A DNA stretch of 64,000 bases from the NCBI GenBank assembly GCA_002726245.1, contig PBSM01000033.1, forward strand, positions 1-64,000, in the 5' to 3' direction. Positions 1 to 8,152 of the stretch are shown piece by piece (within the stretch, counting starts at the first letter, position 1; every line of letters starts with the position of its first letter). Both the position numbers and the translations under genes were made by a program. The stretch is from Planctomycetaceae bacterium. Its GTDB lineage: Bacteria > Planctomycetota > Planctomycetia > Pirellulales > Pirellulaceae. The notes under the pieces were generated by a model. It made no database searches. It saw only the letters and a program-made list of their open reading frames with translations, and was not told where the DNA came from.

Positions 1-292
1 CCCCGCCGACCCTGTGTCGGGGGAAGCAGTGACGAGTCATGAGGTCCACCGACGCAGGGTCGGCGGGGCCTACGGTTTCAAATTCACCGATAGTAGCCTT
101 CCAGTCACGAGTCCACCGACACGGGGTCGGTGGTGAAATGTGGGTAAGGACAAGCCCTCCGAGGCCGTCGATTCGAGGAAAGCGACAGCCTCGGAGGGCC
201 ATCGTACATGGTGTATTGCCTTTTCGAAATACGTTCTAAAGTCGTTGTCCTGTTGGTGCAAAGTCGAATGTGTAGTTCGCCTAACCGACAGT
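1..292. repeat. Intergenic palindromic repeat cluster
   Basis: This 292-base stretch has no convincing gene and is made of short inverted repeats. A 14-base arm at 1-14 (CCCCGCCGACCCTG) is matched by its exact reverse complement at 55-68. A second hairpin lies around 111-133 (CCACCGAC facing GTCGGTGG). A third pairs CCCTCCGAGGC at 155-165 with its complement at 188-198. They lie downstream of the minus-strand gene that follows, so they could act as transcript ends, but their GC-rich form without a T-run fits planctomycete intergenic repeats better. Confidence 0.6.
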
Positions 293-1414
293 TTACACCA
301 TCTCACGACTGTCAAGTTTGTGAATCGCCGCTGCATACATGGCGTTCCAATCGATTTGATATCCCAAGCCAGGAGCTTCCGGCGCGGACACGTAGCCATC
401 GGGACCGGTCCGAATCACATCATGCATCCCATACTCATAAGGCTCGTAAGGCACAGGCTGTTCGTAATAGCTGCTCAAACCAGTTCCTAACATCAAGCTC
501 AAGTTGGCGGACGAGATCATCGTATTGCCCCACGACATGACTTCGCACTTCATACCAGCGGCCTCGACCAACGCCATGCATTTCCGCGCGGGTGTGAATC
601 CACCGCAGACCGTTACATCGGTGCGCGCCCGTGTCCAGCAACTGGTTTGCAGAGCATGCTCGAAAGCCGACAGATCTTGAATCCAGTTTCCGGAAGGAAC
701 AATCGGCACGTTCACGCGCTCCGTTAGCTTGCGATAGCCTTCGCGATCGTAGTCCATCAACGGCGCTTCGAACCAACTAAAGTCCAGATCCTCCAACTCT
801 AAAGACATTTCGAGTGCATCTTGCCACTCGTAGTTGTTTTCCACATCGAGCATGAAGCCAATATCACCGTCCGGGAAAGCGTCTCGGACCGCTCGGACCA
901 ACTCGCGATCCTTCTCAGGCAAACACCAACAATGGAACTTGATCGCTCGAAAACCCTCATCGATCATCTCCTCGACAAAGCGCAAGTAGGTGGGCACGTC
1001 GTCAAACAGCGGCGTACTGGCGTAGGACTGCATCCGGTCGCAGGCTCCTCCCAACAACTGATACACCGGCAGATTGCTGTGCTTGCCGAGCAGATCCCAC
1101 AAGGCGATATCGATCGCCGCCAGTGCCGTCGGCGCGAATGGAAACACACGCGACCAGAGTGCATTCCAAATCGGCTCTCGCTTCAGGGGGTCCTTGCCGA
1201 TCAGCACCGGGATCATGTGTCGCAACGTTTCCGCGGTGTATCGATCGAAGGCATAGGATGTATAGTTGGAAACGCCACCGACACCTTCCACGCCGTCATC
1301 CGTATAGATGCGGACGAGCGTGTTCGTCATATACTGTTCGGGCAGATCGTGCGACCACGTAAAGCGTTGTACTTCGGGTGCCACGGCCAGAACTTCAATT
1401 CGATCGATCTTCAT
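293..1414 (-). CDS. Mandelate racemase/muconate lactonizing enzyme family protein (enolase superfamily)
   Basis: A 373-residue cytoplasmic enzyme of the enolase superfamily, which abstracts a proton alpha to a carboxylate with help from a divalent metal. The N-terminal capping domain (about residues 1-120) is followed by the TIM barrel. A KFH motif stands at 159-161 where KxK or KxH is usual. Metal ligands Asp190 (LDVENNYEW) and Glu216 (WFEAP) are present. The third ligand is unusual: where most members have GEN, this one has PSGN (about 240-243), and no obvious His/Asp dyad follows. I chose the ATG of MKIDRIEV over an upstream in-frame start because the family begins there. The substrate cannot be told; an acid sugar is likely. 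The gene stands alone, divergent from the cytochrome gene. Confidence 0.85.
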   Translation of the reverse strand: MKIDRIEVLAVAPEVQRFTWSHDLPEQYMTNTLVRIYTDDGVEGVGGVSNYTSYAFDRYTAETLRHMIPVLIGKDPLKREPIWNALWSRVFPFAPTALAAIDIALWDLLGKHSNLPVYQLLGGACDRMQSYASTPLFDDVPTYLRFVEEMIDEGFRAIKFHCWCLPEKDRELVRAVRDAFPDGDIGFMLDVENNYEWQDALEMSLELEDLDFSWFEAPLMDYDREGYRKLTERVNVPIVPSGNWIQDLSAFEHALQTSCWTRARTDVTVCGGFTPARKCMALVEAAGMKCEVMSWGNTMISSANLSLMLGTGLSSYYEQPVPYEPYEYGMHDVIRTGPDGYVSAPEAPGLGYQIDWNAMYAAAIHKLDSREMV

Positions 1415-1736
1415 CGCTTCGCCAGTTCGGAGCTTCGGAACAGGAGAACAGTGCAGCGTAGTGTTCACACGTTAATCTGCTCTACTGCAGCGAACAAGCA
1501 CCGGCAAGTACGGCAACGTGCGGCAGGAAACGAGACATGACAAACGATCAGGTTCAGTTCTTCGAAGAGCACGCGCGGATCGAGGTGGCAACTGTCTATA
1601 TTTGACGCGGTCTTGGTCTATACTGGTTGTAACCGGAAAGAATTGAACAGGAGGAAACGGAGTGAACGGAGAAGCGTATGCCAACTCGCTTCGTTTCCTC
1701 CTGTTCAACGTCTTCCTCTTCCACACAACAGGTAGG
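1415..1736. repeat. Divergent intergenic region with a 17-bp perfect inverted repeat
   Basis: This spacer separates two divergent genes and should hold both promoters, but no convincing -35/-10 pair was found. Its clear feature is an inverted repeat: the 17 bases at 1643-1659, containing AGGAGG, are exactly complementary to 1692-1708. Inner bases GAAGCG/CGCTTC at 1671-1676 and 1687-1692 extend the stem. The right arm ends 28 bases before the start codon chosen for the next gene. It looks like one of the palindromic repeats that occur through this window; a role in translation control is only a possibility. Confidence 0.6.
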
Positions 1737-4601
1737 ATGATGCTCAAGCGAGTTCTATTGATAACGTCCGCGATCACGCTCGCTGCTGTCGCGATTGGTG
1801 ACGCCGAGGAATCTAGCCAACCGATGAAGGGCGAGAAGCTGTTTGCGCTGCAGGTGAAATCTCTGCTCGCGGCGAAGTGCTTCGTCTGCCATGGCGGAGA
1901 CAAGGATGAAATCCAGGGTGAACTCGATCTCACTTCGCGGACTGGGATGATGAAGGGTGGCGAGACTTCCAAGGAAGTGTTAGCGCCGGGTAACGCGGCG
2001 AAGAGCTTGCTTTACATCGCTACAACGCGGAAGAACCCCGATCTTGAAATGCCGCCCAAGGAGAATGATCGGCTGACGGAACAACAGACATCGTTCATTC
2101 GCGACTGGATCGATGCCGGAGCACCGTGGCCCGACGAGGCCAAGATCGCTGAGATTATCAAGAATCACGCCGGAGATGGCATGTTGGTGGCGACGAGCGG
2201 TGGGTTGTCCGACGATTGGAACAACCGACTGTACAAGCCGGAGAATCTCTGGGCGTATCGTCCGGTGCAGAAGCCGGAGGGTTCGACGATCGATGAGTTC
2301 ATCGAAGCAAAGCTGGCAGAGCTAAAGGTCGATCCCGCGCCGCTCGCTGATCGACGCACCTTGATTCGTCGAGTCACTTACGACATCACGGGCTTGCCAC
2401 CAACGCCTAAAGAGGTCGAAGACTTTGTCAACGATTCGACTTCCGATGAAGCGGCATATGCGAAAGTGATCGATCGCCTACTCGCCAGCCCGCACTATGG
2501 CGAGCATTGGGGTCGGCATTGGTTGGACGTCACTCGCTACGCAGATTCGTCAGGTTTCGCGAACGATTACGACCGAGGAAATGCATGGCGATATCGAGAC
2601 TATGTCATTCGTTCATTCAACGACGACAAACCGTATGACCAGTTCGTGCGTGAGCAGATCGCGGGCGACGAGATCGATCCTGACGATCCAGAGATGCTGG
2701 TCGCGGTTGGGTTCTTGCGGATGGGACCGTGGGAGCTGACAGGGATGGAGGTCGCCAAGATAGCGAGGCAATGGTTCCTTGATGACGCCACGAACAGCGT
2801 CGGGCAGGTTTTTCTTTCTCATACCCTTCGCTGTGCGAAGTGCCACGATCACAAGTTCGATCCGATTCCGACCCGCGATTACTACAGCTTCCAAGCCGTC
2901 TTCGCGACGACGCAGCTTGCCGAACGACCTGCTCCATTTCTGCCGGTCGAGAACCAAGACGGCTTTGATGATCGCAAGTATCTGCAGCAGCGAGGCGCGT
3001 TCTATTCGCAGATGCTTAGCACCACCAATAGAAAGCGGACGATTCAAGCGGCACGTGACTGGCTGGCTGCGGAGAGCCGCGATGCGGAGCCGTTCGAGTT
3101 GGTGCTCAAAGAACTGCGGGACGCGAAGAAGCCGTATAGTATCGACGCGGTCCGCCGAGCTATGCAGCAGAAGAACATCGCTCCAGACTTAATCCCGCCC
3201 CTTCATGTTGGCTTCGAGCCGAGAGATTTCGGTTTGGAACGCATTGGCCGTAAGGGACAGCAGCGCTTGAAATGGGAGTTCGAACGCTACGAACCGATCG
3301 CGTTCTCGGTCTACAGCGGCCGCACGCCGAATCTGAAAAACGTCAACGCGCCGCTACGGATGCCGGAAGATCGGATGAAGAACGGCGAGTTAGAACAGCC
3401 GGCAATCTTGGCCGGTGGCGATCCGTTCTCGCCAACGATTAAGGTCGGGCTGGGAGTGCTGAGTGCTGTCTCTTCGTTTAACCGCAAGCCGGAGACGCAC
3501 GCTTCTGGCGAGCCAGCGGGGAGCGCGCACGCCTCCGGCTTGCGGTTAAACGAAGAAATCGAAGGCCGCCGCACGGCGCTTGCCGATTGGATTGCCCAGC
3601 CAACGAATCCGCTCACCACTCGCTCGATCGTGAATCGCGTGTGGCAATGGCATTTCGGGCGAGGCATCGCTGGTAACCCCAATAACTTCGGCGCGACGGG
3701 CAAACGGCCGACGCACCCAGAGTTGCTCGATTGGCTCGCCGCGACGTTCGTCGAAGATGGCTGGTCGCTGAAGAAGTTGCACCGACGCATCTTAATGTCC
3801 AAGACGTATCGCCGTTCGGCGGCGCATCCACATCGCGACGCCTTGGCGAAGCAAGATCCGAACGGGACGAGCTACGCAGCATTTGGCGCGCGGAGACTGA
3901 CTGCGGAAGAACTGCGCGACAGCATGCTCGCCGTCTCTGGCGAGTTGAATCCACAAGTCGGCGGCATTCCGGCTCGGCCTGAAATGAATCTCGAAGCGGC
4001 TCTGCAACCGCGAATGGTGATGGGCACGTTCGCCGCGCCGTGGCAGCCATCGCCGCTTCCCAAACAACGTCATCGCCGCTCGGTCTACGCTCTGAAGATC
4101 CGCGGCCAACGCGATCCGTTCATGGAAGTCTTCAACGAGCCAAACCCGGATAACTCTTGCGAGGTTCGTGATACATCGACGGGGACGCCGCAAGTCTTCA
4201 GCATGTTCAACAGCCAGATCACCTACGACCGGGCGCTCGCATTCGCGGCGAGGCTAAAGCGAGCAACAGACTCTCGCGAAGCCACAATCCAATTCGCATT
4301 TCGACTCGCGTTTGGACGGCAGGCCGATGATGTGGAACTACAAGCATCACTTGCTCATTGGACGCGCATGGCGGAACGCCACAAGAACCTGCGGTTCGAC
4401 AAACCGGACTATGCGCGGGAAGTCGTTCGCCAGGCGGTTGAAGAGAACACGGGCGAGAAGTTCACCTTCACCGAGCAACTGAACGTGTATGAAGACTTCG
4501 TGCCCGACCTCAAGCCCGCCGATGTCGATGCCGAAACGCGCGGCTTGGCCGAAGTTTGCCTCGTGCTGCTGAATGCGAATGAGTTTGTTTATGTTTATTA
4601 A
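1737..4601 (+). CDS. PSCyt1/DUF1549/DUF1553 planctomycete cytochrome-type protein
   Basis: A 954-residue exported protein of a large planctomycete family. A hydrophobic signal segment (about residues 3-20) precedes a cytochrome-c-like PSCyt1 domain with heme motif CFVCH (C48, C51, H52). DUF1549 follows (EHWGRHWLDVTRYADS), then a second CAKCH motif near 360, and DUF1553 to the C-terminus (GRKCL-type features absent; the end is LLNANEFVYVY, as usual). The ATG at 1737 lies behind AGG and directly precedes the signal peptide; an upstream in-frame start at 1662 sits inside a repeat. Such proteins are normally encoded beside DUF1501 proteins, as here. A palindromic repeat is inserted in frame at 3471-3556, between DUF1549 and DUF1553, adding about 28 residues. 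The biochemical function of the family is not established; electron transfer or extracellular catabolism is inferred. Confidence 0.92.
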   Translation: MMLKRVLLITSAITLAAVAIGDAEESSQPMKGEKLFALQVKSLLAAKCFVCHGGDKDEIQGELDLTSRTGMMKGGETSKEVLAPGNAAKSLLYIATTRKNPDLEMPPKENDRLTEQQTSFIRDWIDAGAPWPDEAKIAEIIKNHAGDGMLVATSGGLSDDWNNRLYKPENLWAYRPVQKPEGSTIDEFIEAKLAELKVDPAPLADRRTLIRRVTYDITGLPPTPKEVEDFVNDSTSDEAAYAKVIDRLLASPHYGEHWGRHWLDVTRYADSSGFANDYDRGNAWRYRDYVIRSFNDDKPYDQFVREQIAGDEIDPDDPEMLVAVGFLRMGPWELTGMEVAKIARQWFLDDATNSVGQVFLSHTLRCAKCHDHKFDPIPTRDYYSFQAVFATTQLAERPAPFLPVENQDGFDDRKYLQQRGAFYSQMLSTTNRKRTIQAARDWLAAESRDAEPFELVLKELRDAKKPYSIDAVRRAMQQKNIAPDLIPPLHVGFEPRDFGLERIGRKGQQRLKWEFERYEPIAFSVYSGRTPNLKNVNAPLRMPEDRMKNGELEQPAILAGGDPFSPTIKVGLGVLSAVSSFNRKPETHASGEPAGSAHASGLRLNEEIEGRRTALADWIAQPTNPLTTRSIVNRVWQWHFGRGIAGNPNNFGATGKRPTHPELLDWLAATFVEDGWSLKKLHRRILMSKTYRRSAAHPHRDALAKQDPNGTSYAAFGARRLTAEELRDSMLAVSGELNPQVGGIPARPEMNLEAALQPRMVMGTFAAPWQPSPLPKQRHRRSVYALKIRGQRDPFMEVFNEPNPDNSCEVRDTSTGTPQVFSMFNSQITYDRALAFAARLKRATDSREATIQFAFRLAFGRQADDVELQASLAHWTRMAERHKNLRFDKPDYAREVVRQAVEENTGEKFTFTEQLNVYEDFVPDLKPADVDAETRGLAEVCLVLLNANEFVYVY
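3471..3556. repeat. Palindromic element inserted in frame in a coding sequence
   Basis: The 23 bases at 3471-3493 are exactly complementary to 3534-3556, with a 40-base centre rich in GCG. The whole 86-base element is read through in the host gene without a stop. Because of the symmetry, both strands encode nearly the same peptide ends (SSFNRKPE at one side and SGLRLNEE at the other). The segment lies between DUF1549 and DUF1553, where a linker is tolerated. It resembles the intergenic palindromes of this window and, in principle, Rickettsia palindromic elements that invade genes. Confidence 0.85.
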
Positions 4602-4620
4602 ACGAACCACGGTGACTGTA

Positions 4621-4926
4621 ATGGCGAGCCGCCAAGCCAGGAGAATCGAACGCGACCTGACGCCGGAAGAAAGTCAGCGTGTGGAACAACAGCGTGCCCA
4701 AATCGCCGCCGAGCTTCCGGATTTGGCGTGTCGAGACAAGTTGCGAAGGGAAGCCCGCGAGGAGAACACGTTTAGCGGAGAGTTACGCAGGGCCATCCAC
4801 AACGCCAACTTGTCGATCACACAGATCGCCGATCGGATCGCCGTCACTCCTCTAGTGCTAGATGAGTTCTTAACTGGTGAACGCACGCTTCGCTCGGATG
4901 TCATTGAGCGCTTGATCGACGTGTAA
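4621..4926 (+). CDS. Small helix-turn-helix DNA-binding protein
   Basis: A 101-residue protein starting MASRQARRIERDL. The first half is charged and probably helical (about residues 10-45). The second half reads as an HTH of the XRE/antitoxin kind: a segment ending LSITQIADRIAVTPLVLDEF, followed by LTGERTLRSDVIERLI. The ATG at 4621 is preferred over upstream in-frame ATGs that overlap the end of the previous gene. It lies 19 bases after the cytochrome gene and 52 before the DUF1501 gene, in the same direction, so it may regulate this pair. No toxin partner is visible. Target and ligand are unknown. Confidence 0.7.
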   Translation: MASRQARRIERDLTPEESQRVEQQRAQIAAELPDLACRDKLRREAREENTFSGELRRAIHNANLSITQIADRIAVTPLVLDEFLTGERTLRSDVIERLIDV

Positions 4927-4978
4927 GGGTATCAACTTACACCCGCCACGTAAGAATCGATTGAGGCGAGGAACTCCC

Positions 4979-6391
4979 ATGACGACTTATCCTGTGGATC
5001 TGGCCAGACGTAGCTTTTTGTACGGGCTTGGTGCGTCGTTGGGCAGCGTTGCGTTTTCATCCCTGTTGGCCGCCGAGCAGCAGCAGGCCGCGCCCGCTTC
5101 GCCGCTGGCTGCGAGACAGGGTCACTTACCCGCCAAAGCCAAACGCTGCATCTTCCTGATGATGGAAGGCGGACCGAGTCACATCGACAACTTCGATCCC
5201 AAGCCGAAGCTGAAAGAACTGCATCTGAAGGAGTTCACGCGCGGCGGCAAAGAGAAGTCCGCGATGGAAAGCGGCAAGCGTTACTACGTCGAGAGTCCGT
5301 TCAAGTTCCGCAAAGCTGGCCAGTCCGGAGCGGACATGGCTGAGAACTGGGAGCATCTCGCGGGAGTTGCCGACGAGATCTGCTTTTATCGCGGATGCCA
5401 AGTCGATTCGGTAAACCATCCGACGGCGTGTTACCAGATGAACACAGGTGCCCGGTTTGGCGGTGATCCCGCAATAGGAGCTTGGACGACTTACGGGCTG
5501 GGAACCGTCAACCAGGATCTGCCCGGGTTTATCGTCTTGCCCGAAGTCGCGTATCCGCAAGGCGGCCCGGCGAACTGGAGTAACGGCTTCCTACCAGCTC
5601 ACTATCAGGGAACGACGCTTCGCCCAAAGGGATCGCCGATCCTCGACCTGCAGCCACCGAAAGGCATCACTCGCGATCATCAACGTGACAACCTTGACTT
5701 GCTGGCAATGCTCAACAAGAAGCACGCCGCCGCGCATCCTGGGCACAGCGAGCTGTCGGCGCGGATGGCCAATTACGAACTAGCCTTCCGCATGCAGACT
5801 CAAGTGCCTGGCATTCTGGACATCGCGAAAGAAACACAAGACACGCTTGACATGTATGGCGTCGGGAAAGAGCCAACGGACGCTCTTGGTCGTAAGTGCC
5901 TGCTCGCCCGTCGACTCGTCGAAGAAGGCGTCCGGTTTGTGCAGCTCTACGCCAGTACGTGGGATTCGCACGATTACATCGCCCGGGCGCACGGCAATCT
6001 AATTCGGCAAGTCGATCAACCGATCGCAGCGCTGATTGCCGATCTGCGACAGCGAGGCTTGCTCGACGACACCCTCATCATCTGGTGCGGCGAGTTCGGT
6101 CGCAGCCCCGACAACGGCGTGCGCGGCGGCGTAGCTTACGGCCGCGATCACAATCCCAAAGCGATGACGATCTGGTTCGCCGGCGGAGGCACGAACTCTG
6201 GTCACACGATTGGCGCGACCGACGAGACCGGAGCTGAAGCCGTCGAGTGTGTCCACCACGTCCGCGACCTGCACGTCACGATCCTGCGACTCCTCGGTCT
6301 GGACGACAACAAGCTCACCTACTTCCACGGCGGCCGCTTCAAACAGCTTTCTCAATTCGGCGGGAAAGTGATTGAAGAACTGATCGCCTAA
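4979..6391 (+). CDS. DUF1501 domain-containing protein
   Basis: A 470-residue protein of the DUF1501 family, related in fold to sulfatases and alkaline phosphatases. A twin-arginine-like leader (ARRSFLYGLGASLGS) suggests folded export. Family motifs are visible: FLMMEGGPSHIDNFDPKP near 55-75, LLARRLVEEGVRFVQLY, and the C-terminal IWCGEFGRSP followed by GRDHNP. The start at 4979 follows GAGGCGAGG at a good distance; the longer reading from 4961 would precede this site. It is the usual partner of the PSCyt1/DUF1549/DUF1553 gene upstream. A palindromic repeat begins one base after its TAA stop. Exact substrate unknown. Confidence 0.92.
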   Translation: MTTYPVDLARRSFLYGLGASLGSVAFSSLLAAEQQQAAPASPLAARQGHLPAKAKRCIFLMMEGGPSHIDNFDPKPKLKELHLKEFTRGGKEKSAMESGKRYYVESPFKFRKAGQSGADMAENWEHLAGVADEICFYRGCQVDSVNHPTACYQMNTGARFGGDPAIGAWTTYGLGTVNQDLPGFIVLPEVAYPQGGPANWSNGFLPAHYQGTTLRPKGSPILDLQPPKGITRDHQRDNLDLLAMLNKKHAAAHPGHSELSARMANYELAFRMQTQVPGILDIAKETQDTLDMYGVGKEPTDALGRKCLLARRLVEEGVRFVQLYASTWDSHDYIARAHGNLIRQVDQPIAALIADLRQRGLLDDTLIIWCGEFGRSPDNGVRGGVAYGRDHNPKAMTIWFAGGGTNSGHTIGATDETGAEAVECVHHVRDLHVTILRLLGLDDNKLTYFHGGRFKQLSQFGGKVIEELIA

Positions 6392-6392
6392 G

Positions 6393-6515
6393 TAGCCCTC
6401 ACGCTCCGCGTGAGGAGAGCGGCGTTGCAAATCGGTCCTGGATTGTGCTCTACGGTCGAATAACAAATCGACTTCGTGTGCGCTTCCGCCAACATCACGC
6501 GGAGCGTGATGGCTA
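6393..6515. repeat. Intergenic imperfect palindromic repeat (about 123 bp)
   Basis: The left end at 6393-6415 and the right end at 6493-6515 are inverted copies of one another with about two mismatches. Each end is itself a hairpin (TCACGCTCCGCGTGA type). The element starts one base after the DUF1501 stop codon and fills most of the gap to the sulfatase gene. The format, two self-complementary ends around an unrelated centre, recurs at 45868-46008 and 63644-63775. Confidence 0.8.
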
Positions 6516-6553
6516 CAATAAGACGCGACGGACACACCACGCTGAGACTCAAT

Positions 6554-7951
6554 ATGCACATTCGACGTTCGACGCTGACGTTACTCCTGCTTTTGGCTCC
6601 CTCCATTTTCAGCTCGCTCGCCACGGCGGACGACCGGCCGAACGTGCTGTTTCTGTTCGCGGACGATCAGCGACCGGATTCGATTGCCGCGTTGGGAAAC
6701 TCTGTGATCAAGACGCCTAACCTGGATGTTCTCGCTCGGCGCGGGTTCGTGTTCCGCAATACTTATTGCATGGGTTCGACCGTGGGCGCCGTTTGCAATC
6801 CCTCGCGGCACATGACGCTCAGCGGCATGTCGTTGTACCGCTACGACGGAAAGAAGAAGGAAGACACGTGGGGCGACGTGTTTCGTAAAGCAGGCTACGT
6901 CACCTACCACCAATCGAAGCGTGGCAACACAGCTCGCGAGTATCACAAGGCCTTCGAGTACAGCAGCTACTTGACTGACAACGGCGAACGCAAGTCGGGA
7001 TATCATGGCCGCGCGGCAGCGAATAACGCGATCGAGTTTCTCAATGATACGTGGGACCGTGACAAACCGCTCTTCATGTACGTCGGTTTCGCGGGCCCGC
7101 ACGACCCGCGTGTTGCCGCCGATGAGTGGATGAAGCTGTACAAACGGAGTGAGATTCAGCTACCGAAGAACTACCAACCGTTTCATCCGATCGACAACAA
7201 CTGGATGACGGGACGAGACGAAGCTCTCGCTCCATGGCCGCGCACCGAAGAGGTCGTCCGGCGGCACTTGCACGACTACTACGCTTGCATTTCGTCCATC
7301 GACCACCACATCGGCCGGATCATCGCAACGCTGAAAGAACTCGGCGAGTATGACAACACGATCGTCATCTTCAGTGCCGACCATGGACTTGCCGTCGGCA
7401 GTCATGGCCTGTTCGGAAAGCAGAATCTGTACGAGCACTCGATGCGTTCGCCGATGATCTTCGCCGGCCCCGGCATCGAGAAGGGCGAGTCGGATGCGTT
7501 AATGTACCTGTTCGACATCTTCCCCACTTCTTGTGATCTTGCCGGATTGAAAGCTCCGAAAGGAATCGAAGGCCGAAGCGTAGGACCGGTGATTCGCCGT
7601 GAAGAAGACTCGCACCGCGAGACGATCTTCTTATCGTATCAGAAGGGCCAGCGAGCCGTGCGGCGGGGCGACTGGAAGCTTTACCGCTTCCCGCTAGTAA
7701 ACTATTCGATGCTGTTCAACCTCGCCGAAGATCCTCACGAACTGCACAGCTTGGCGGATGATTCGAAGCACGCGGATCGCCTGCGTCTGATGACGAACCT
7801 CCTCGCCAAGCAGCAACAGATCTGGAACGACACGCAGCCACTCACTTCGGACAACCCTTCCGCCGCGAAGGTCACGGATGTCTCTTTCTTCAGCGATCCC
7901 AGGAACCAAGTGAAGTCGGGAAAGAAGAAGAAACGGCAGAAGACGAAGTAA
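6554..7951 (+). CDS. Sulfatase (arylsulfatase/iduronate-2-sulfatase type)
   Basis: A 465-residue type I sulfatase with a signal peptide (about residues 1-25, ending SSLATA). The N-terminal metal site is VLFLFADDQRPD. The modification motif CNPSR has Cys81, which would be converted to formylglycine. Further family features are GFAGPHDPR, the DNTIVIFSADHGLAVGSHG metal segment and GDWKLYRF near the end. The C-terminus is a Lys-rich tail. ATG at 6554 is chosen because the signal peptide begins there; the upstream 26 codons read through a palindromic repeat. It probably removes sulfate esters from polysaccharides in the periplasm. Substrate specificity cannot be told. Its stop codon is part of the target duplication of a MITE-like element. 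Confidence 0.92.
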   Translation: MHIRRSTLTLLLLLAPSIFSSLATADDRPNVLFLFADDQRPDSIAALGNSVIKTPNLDVLARRGFVFRNTYCMGSTVGAVCNPSRHMTLSGMSLYRYDGKKKEDTWGDVFRKAGYVTYHQSKRGNTAREYHKAFEYSSYLTDNGERKSGYHGRAAANNAIEFLNDTWDRDKPLFMYVGFAGPHDPRVAADEWMKLYKRSEIQLPKNYQPFHPIDNNWMTGRDEALAPWPRTEEVVRRHLHDYYACISSIDHHIGRIIATLKELGEYDNTIVIFSADHGLAVGSHGLFGKQNLYEHSMRSPMIFAGPGIEKGESDALMYLFDIFPTSCDLAGLKAPKGIEGRSVGPVIRREEDSHRETIFLSYQKGQRAVRRGDWKLYRFPLVNYSMLFNLAEDPHELHSLADDSKHADRLRLMTNLLAKQQQIWNDTQPLTSDNPSAAKVTDVSFFSDPRNQVKSGKKKKRQKTK

Positions 7952-8091
7952 CGTACTCAAACTGAAAAAGGCGAGCGAGAAAGGGGACTGGCACCAAAGC
8001 AGCGAACGACTTGTTTTTTTGCGGTAAGTCGATCGCGCTGCTTTGGAGCCAGTCCCATTTTTACGACTCCTTTTTCAGTTTGAGTAACGTA
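7949..8091. mobile_element. MITE-like element with terminal inverted repeats and 7-bp target duplication
   Basis: The element spans 7956-8084 (129 bp). Its ends CTCAAACTGAAAAAG (7956-7970) and CTTTTTCAGTTTGAG (8070-8084) are exact inverted repeats. An inner stem pairs the region around 7983-8003 (GGGGACTGGCACCAAAGCAG) with 8036-8056, with one bulge. Identical 7-base direct repeats TAACGTA flank it at 7949-7955 and 8085-8091, as expected of a target-site duplication. The left copy contains the TAA stop of the sulfatase. No protein is encoded, so movement would need a transposase from elsewhere. The strong stem followed by T-rich sequence could also end transcription. Confidence 0.85.
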
Positions 8092-8152
8092 GTTCAGTTG
8101 CGCAGCGGCGACAAAGAATAACCCCGGTGTCCCTCTGGGACTAGTCGAAATC

